The translations under genes were made by a program, and so were the position numbers. From Deltaproteobacteria bacterium (lineage in GTDB: Bacteria > Desulfobacterota > Binatia > UBA9968), in contig VGTH01000019.1 in NCBI GenBank assembly GCA_016874755.1, positions 36,349-100,348 on the forward strand: a stretch of 64,000 nt of DNA. The letters run 5' to 3'. Under the pieces are notes generated by a model, which saw only the letters and a program-made list of their open reading frames with translations, was not told the DNA's origin and ran no database searches. This document shows, piece by piece, positions 60,561-64,000 of this stretch; position 1 is the stretch's first letter; the number at the start of each line of letters is the position of its first letter.

Positions 60561-60731
60561 CTACTTGTACAAGCCGTCGATGTAGCCCGACTTGTCCAAT
60601 TCTTGAATAAAGCGCGTGTCCATAAAGTCGCGCGGATTCACCGTGCGCGCCGCCGGGAGTTTCTTGGCGAGCTCGTCGATAAGGTCGTCGGCGCCCTCGA
60701 TGCGTTCGGATTGAACAGAAGAAATAGCCAT
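60561..60731 (-). pseudogene. C-terminal stub of a solute-binding protein
   Basis: A 56-codon frame ending KKLPAARTVNPRDFMDTRF and IQELDKSGYIDGLYK is nearly the same as the last 35 residues of the neighbouring gene (KRLPAAKTANARDFVDTRFL...DKSGYIDGLYR). The first 20 residues do not match. It is the remnant of a deleted tandem paralogue. Confidence 0.65.
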
Positions 60732-60751
60732 CGCGAAAATATCGATTAGCG

Positions 60752-60780
60752 GGGATACCGGCCTGCGCCGGTATGACAGA
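60752..60780. repeat. ATACCGGCCTGCGCCGGTAT palindrome
   Basis: A common small palindromic repeat type (GGGATACCGGCCTGCGCCGG) between the stub and the intact binding-protein gene. Confidence 0.6.
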
Positions 60781-60785
60781 CTGAA

Positions 60786-61763
60786 TTAGCGGTAGAGTCC
60801 ATCAATGTAGCCAGATTTATCGAACTCCTCCAAAAAGCGCGTATCAACGAAATCTCTCGCATTGGCGGTTTTCGCCGCTGGCAGTCGTTTGCCCGCTTCT
60901 TCGAAGATGGGCTTGAAGCCATCGAGATTCGGATAGGGCTTTGGCTGAATGAAGCTGCGCAAAAGCTGGTAGGACTCTTCCAGCTCCCGCTCATCTTTAA
61001 TCTGCATGTGCTTGCTGATCGCGCGCTTCGCCACAGCGGGATTGCCACGCATGAAATGAATGCCGTCGATCATCGACTTGACCGCTCGGCGCACGACGTC
61101 GGTATGCCGAGAAATAAACTTCTGCGTTGTGTTCAAGCCCGTCTGCTGAAGAACAACATCCATCTCCTGCATGTTCAAGAGCACGCGCAACCCCTGCGCG
61201 GTGAGTTTCTTGTCGTAGGGCGGCTGCATGATCGCCGCGTCGATCGTCTTTCCTGTGGCCAGCGCATTCACCATGATCGGCACATCGCCCGTCTGGATCA
61301 GCGTCACATCCTTCTCGGCGTCAAGCCCGAGTTTCGCCAACAACAAGCGCGTCGTCCAATCGCTCACGGTGCCAAAGCGGGTGACACCGAAACGCTTGCC
61401 CTTCAAATCAGCCACTGAGCGAATCTCCGGTTTAACTACCAGCCGATAGGTCGGCTTGTGCAGAAAACTTAGCAGCATGACGACGTCCGCGCCTTGCAAG
61501 CGCGCCGGCGTTAAGAGACTCGCGGAATAAACGCACATCTGGATCTCGCCGGCGATCATCGCCGTCTGGCCAAGCGTCGTTTGTAAGTAGAGAATTTCGG
61601 CATCGATGCCGTTCTTCTCGAACAGCTTCGCTTCGTGCGTCACCCAGAGCATCGAGTTAGTAATCGTCGCGCCGGAGTAGCCGATGCGGATTTTGTCCGC
61701 GGCAAAAGTCATTTGCGCGGTAAACATCAAAGAACCAACTAAAAACAGTGAAACAAATTTCAT
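60786..61763 (-). CDS. ABC transporter substrate-binding protein (NMT1/THI5-like)
   Basis: A 325-residue binding protein with a signal peptide (KFVSLFLVGSLMFTAQMTFA). ATG 61763 starts the leader. Landmarks: NSMLWVTHEAKLFEKNGIDA, RSVADLKGKRFGVTRFGTVS and the C-terminal DKSGYIDGLYR. It follows the UGSC-associated gene on the same strand with a repeat-bearing 111-base gap. It may deliver the substrate of that system (inference). Confidence 0.87.
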   Translation of the reverse strand: MKFVSLFLVGSLMFTAQMTFAADKIRIGYSGATITNSMLWVTHEAKLFEKNGIDAEILYLQTTLGQTAMIAGEIQMCVYSASLLTPARLQGADVVMLLSFLHKPTYRLVVKPEIRSVADLKGKRFGVTRFGTVSDWTTRLLLAKLGLDAEKDVTLIQTGDVPIMVNALATGKTIDAAIMQPPYDKKLTAQGLRVLLNMQEMDVVLQQTGLNTTQKFISRHTDVVRRAVKSMIDGIHFMRGNPAVAKRAISKHMQIKDERELEESYQLLRSFIQPKPYPNLDGFKPIFEEAGKRLPAAKTANARDFVDTRFLEEFDKSGYIDGLYR

Positions 61764-61794
61764 GCGATATTTTCTTCCCAAATGCTTCCCCTGA

Positions 61795-61868
61795 CGCAAA
61801 GAGGGCGCGATAAATCGCGCCCCTAGATCCGAATCCCTTTTGCGTCCTTTGCGTTTTTTGCGGCTATT
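61795..61868. repeat. GGGCGCGATAAATCGCGCCC palindrome plus GCGTCCTTTGCG repeat
   Basis: Two small repeat types side by side in the gap between the UGSC-associated gene and the binding-protein gene. Confidence 0.55.
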
Positions 61869-61874
61869 CTTCTC

Positions 61875-62927
61875 TTAGTCTTTAACCACCTTCGTCACAC
61901 TCCGCGTCGAGCCGCCTTCCGGCGTGCTCTGCCCCCAGACGTGAACATACTGCGACTGCGAGCCGTCGCCGCCGGCGACGACGACGAGGATATCCTCTGG
62001 CTTGTCAGTAACACGGATGATGCTGTCGCGCGTCAGCTTCAGATCGCTGCGCCGTTTGACGCGCTGCGCGAAGGTTTCATCGGGCAGATCTTTCATGCGG
62101 TACGCGGCGCGCTCCCAAACAAACTTCTGCACGTCTTTTTTGCTAAAGCCGTCGCCGGCAATGATCTTGGCGTGCTCCGGACAAACAACCATGATCGCTT
62201 CCGGACCTGACGGTCCTTCCATGCGCTGCGCAAAGTTGGTCAGAATACCTTCGGCTTTGGTGCTGTCCAAATCAGAGGCGCGGATCGACGCGTCGGCGCT
62301 GATCACCGTCACGGTGCTTTGATATTTGTCGAAGCCGCGCTCGACGTGCAGCGGCTCCCACGGGCTGACTTCTTCGTTCTCGCCGATGCAGATGGAAAAT
62401 TTTCCCGGCCAGCCGAGCGTTGCCTTGCAAGTCGTGCCGGGCAGGGAACCGCCGAGGTTGCGCTTGACCATCTGCACGAAGCGGCCAATGGTCGCGTTGG
62501 CGCGCCAGCCTTCGCCAAGCGCGTTAGACCCGCCGTTGACGTTGATCTTCTTGCGCACCGGGCCGTTGATGATCGCCATCACCGCCGGTCCGCCGGTGGT
62601 TGCCTGGAGCGCGTAGAGATTCAGCTTGGGATCGCAGAGACCTTCGACAACCGCGATCAACACCGGCATGTACTCGGGCTTGCAGCCGGAGAGCACACCA
62701 TTGATCGCGGTCTTCTCGACGGTGGCGGGCGCCCAACGCGGCGGCACCGAACCGATCACTTCGTCGGGCTTGCGCTTGGTGCCGGCGAGCATCTTGGCCA
62801 CCCGCTCTTCGGTCGGGGGAATGACAGGCATGCCGTCGGACCAGCCCTTTTCGATGAAATATTCTTGCGCTTCCCAAATATCGTCAGGAATTTCGACGCG
62901 TTCTGCCTGGAGTGCTGCTGTGGCCAT
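61875..62927 (-). CDS. Conserved protein associated with the UGSC selenoprotein
   Basis: A 350-residue cytoplasmic-looking protein without signal or membrane segments. ATG 62927 follows GAGGAA. Characteristic stretches: EYFIEKGWSDGMPVIPPTEE, GSVPPRWAPATVEKTAINGV, NATIGRFVQMVKRNLGGSLP, and CIGENEEVSPWEPLHVERGF. From memory, proteins with these motifs often sit beside UGSC family genes; the biochemical role is unknown. The conserved Glu/His-rich ENEExSPWEPLHVERG could bind a metal or form an active site. Confidence 0.75.
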   Translation of the reverse strand: MATAALQAERVEIPDDIWEAQEYFIEKGWSDGMPVIPPTEERVAKMLAGTKRKPDEVIGSVPPRWAPATVEKTAINGVLSGCKPEYMPVLIAVVEGLCDPKLNLYALQATTGGPAVMAIINGPVRKKINVNGGSNALGEGWRANATIGRFVQMVKRNLGGSLPGTTCKATLGWPGKFSICIGENEEVSPWEPLHVERGFDKYQSTVTVISADASIRASDLDSTKAEGILTNFAQRMEGPSGPEAIMVVCPEHAKIIAGDGFSKKDVQKFVWERAAYRMKDLPDETFAQRVKRRSDLKLTRDSIIRVTDKPEDILVVVAGGDGSQSQYVHVWGQSTPEGGSTRSVTKVVKD

Positions 62928-63080
62928 GGGTTTGTTCCTCAAACTGATTGTAACGAGTGAGAGCTAAGTCGAGTCAGTTCCGAGAGTCAACCATAAATAA
63001 ATTGGCGGTATAAAAGCATCTCGGGCTCCGAATCTCGCGCATTAACACGCGATCCGAAACCCGAGACTCAAAACGATTAC

Positions 63081-63629
63081 TCAAGCCACCTTCTGTTTGG
63101 CGGTGGGCTCAAGCAGAATATCGACCAACTGGTCGAGCGCCGCTTCGGCTTTTTGCTTCACTTCTTCGATCTTGACTGTGCCGATGGGATGTTTGACCAC
63201 GAGCACCGGATGATCGGGCGCGCCGAAGGCTTCTTTCTCGGACTTCGCCAACGCGGTGAACGCGTCGGTGATGAAAGTCACGGCAAACTTGCCGCGCTTT
63301 TGGATTTCGAGTGAGTCGTGGACACTCCACGACGTGCACGACCCTCAATCTCCCAGGCCGGCGAGGACAAAGTCCGCCTCGCCCGCCAGCTCCTCGATAT
63401 AATTCTTCGGCGCCCCTTGCTGCGCCGTCAGCTTGCGCCGCGTAATCACGTTGGCCGCGCCATAGCGTTCTTTGAGCAGCTCAGCCAGCCGCTCTGCCAA
63501 CTTGTCGGCGTTGGGTTTGCTGTTATCGAGTATGCCGATGGTTTTGCCTTTTAGGCTCGTGAGGCGCGGCACGGAAGTGATTTTCGCCGCCGAAACCTGC
63601 GCCTTCCCTTCCGGACTGAGAACAATCAT
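63081..63629 (-). CDS. UGSC family selenoprotein (in-frame TGA read as selenocysteine)
   Basis: A 182-residue protein only if TGA at 63345-63347 is read through. Codons 1-94 run from ATG 63629 (after GGAGG) to LAGLGD; codon 95 is TGA; then GSCTSWSVHDSLEIQKRGKF and a 66-residue tail to TGA at 63081. The U-G-S-C quartet and the flanking GLGDxGSCTSWSVHD are the signature of the UGSC (seleno)protein family. A hairpin with a G-rich loop follows the TGA at bacterial SECIS distance. Read as two genes it makes no sense: the second half has no own start before the motif. Likely a thiol/selenol redox enzyme; substrate unknown. Confidence 0.85.
63315..63333 (-). promoter_or_regulatory. Putative bacterial SECIS hairpin
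   Basis: On the minus strand GTCGTGGA-GTG-TCCACGAC forms a perfect 8-bp stem with a GTG loop. The loop lies 20-22 bases after the in-frame TGA, within the 16-37 base range for bacterial SECIS elements, and has a G at the loop start, as SelB recognition requires. Confidence 0.7.
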
Positions 63630-63963
63630 CTCATTATCCTCCTATGTTAGACGATCCGAAGACTTACCTTGGGACTATAATTGACCTTTGCGGCTTATGT
63701 CAAAGGTAGGAATTGGTACAAAAAGTCGCATCGCCCTTTTGACCAACCCAACGATCCACTCGTCGGTGAAAGAGTCGGCGGAGTCAATGTTTTCGGTGGC
63801 GGCTTGGCCCTTTACAACAGGAGTGGCGAGTTCGTCGGCGGCGTAGCTGTCAGCGGCGACACCTCGTGCACCGCATCGTTCGCGCACAATTCATTTGACA
63901 GCTTGAAAGTGCACCGGCTAGTATCGCGCCGATCACCCGTTACTTCCTGAAAGGACTCTTCCA
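63630..63963. other. Spacer without recognised gene
   Basis: Several short ORFs exist on both strands but none shows a known domain, repeat or good ribosome site. Probably holds the divergent promoters of the UGSC operon and the gene at 63964. Confidence 0.4.
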
Positions 63964-64000
63964 ATGAACTGGCTCTTCGAGACCGACGATTCATTTGCGT
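63964..64000 (+). CDS. Start of an unidentified gene (cut by window edge)
   Basis: ATG 63964 after AAAGGA opens a frame MNWLFETDDSFA running off the right edge. Too short to identify; it is divergent from the UGSC operon. Confidence 0.45.
   Translation, partial: MNWLFETDDSFA

Noticed and set aside
63681..63950. 89-codon plus-strand ORF near the right end
   Set aside because: No domain, no ribosome site, and overlapped by equally unremarkable minus-strand frames.

Overview
The window reads as a chromosomal segment of a GC-rich Gram-negative bacterium: Tat signals, lipoproteins, HtpX, and long intergenic repeats of the CGCAAAG/CACGAAG type. The gene families (many NMT1/THI5-like solute-binding proteins, Amidohydrolase_2 proteins, bicupins, UbiD, a UGSC selenoprotein) recall uncultivated soil or groundwater lineages once called Deltaproteobacteria (Binatota-, Tectomicrobia- or Rokubacteria-like). 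That placement is inference. No rRNA, tRNA, CRISPR array or phage was seen.

Layout. 1-5 kb: a UbiD decarboxylase cut by the left edge, a 5'-truncated MFS gene abutting a 5'-truncated iorA remnant, then an intact iorB-like molybdenum hydroxylase. 4.6-5.9 kb: a VOC gene followed by an attC-like hairpin and a tiny ORF, resembling an integron cassette. 5.9-25.8 kb: catabolic-looking genes (amidohydrolases, orphan solute-binding proteins, cupins, nitronate monooxygenase, a MetE-like enzyme) with one MFS carrier. 25.9-30.4 kb: two copies of a divergent module (NhaR-like LysR plus a ~140-residue small protein) on either side of htpX. 30.5-37 kb: lipoproteins, cupin, solute-binding protein, amine oxidase, YciI and a decayed MntA-HepT toxin-antitoxin pair. 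37-42 kb: a Tat-exported GH42-like protein, ruins of a Rieske/extradiol dioxygenase cluster beside a LigJ-like hydrolase, and a coiled-coil protein with a duplicated winged-helix-like repeat. 42-50 kb: VOC protein, thioredoxin reductase, a UGSC-like protein, a 33-residue membrane protein, a broken K+ channel, an MBL hydrolase and an LLM flavoprotein. 50-58 kb: solute-binding protein/amidohydrolase operon, M6-like metalloprotease, TctC-type binding protein, cytochrome c-Vgb fusion and SDR. 58-64 kb: frameshifted methyltransferase, cation antiporter, solute-binding protein, a UGSC-associated protein and a UGSC selenoprotein with in-frame UGA and a hairpin fitting a bacterial SECIS.

How genes fit together. 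Eleven full-length solute-binding proteins occur without one recognisable ABC, TRAP or TTT membrane or ATPase subunit; most sit next to an amidohydrolase or cupin, suggesting uptake/sensing plus ring- or C-C-bond-cleaving modules for organic acids or aromatics. Substrates cannot be read from sequence. At least ten loci carry frameshifts, nonsense codons or internal deletions, and dispersed palindromic repeats are frequent. This points to active genome rearrangement and decay, although some single-base lesions in homopolymers may be assembly errors.

The strongest candidate for an under-described system is the minus-strand set at 60.8-63.6 kb: UGSC selenoprotein, its conserved partner and a solute-binding protein. 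Next comes the duplicated NhaR/small-protein module, whose small proteins share a DPxYLRxxLxxWA signature with the repeat protein at 41.4 kb.
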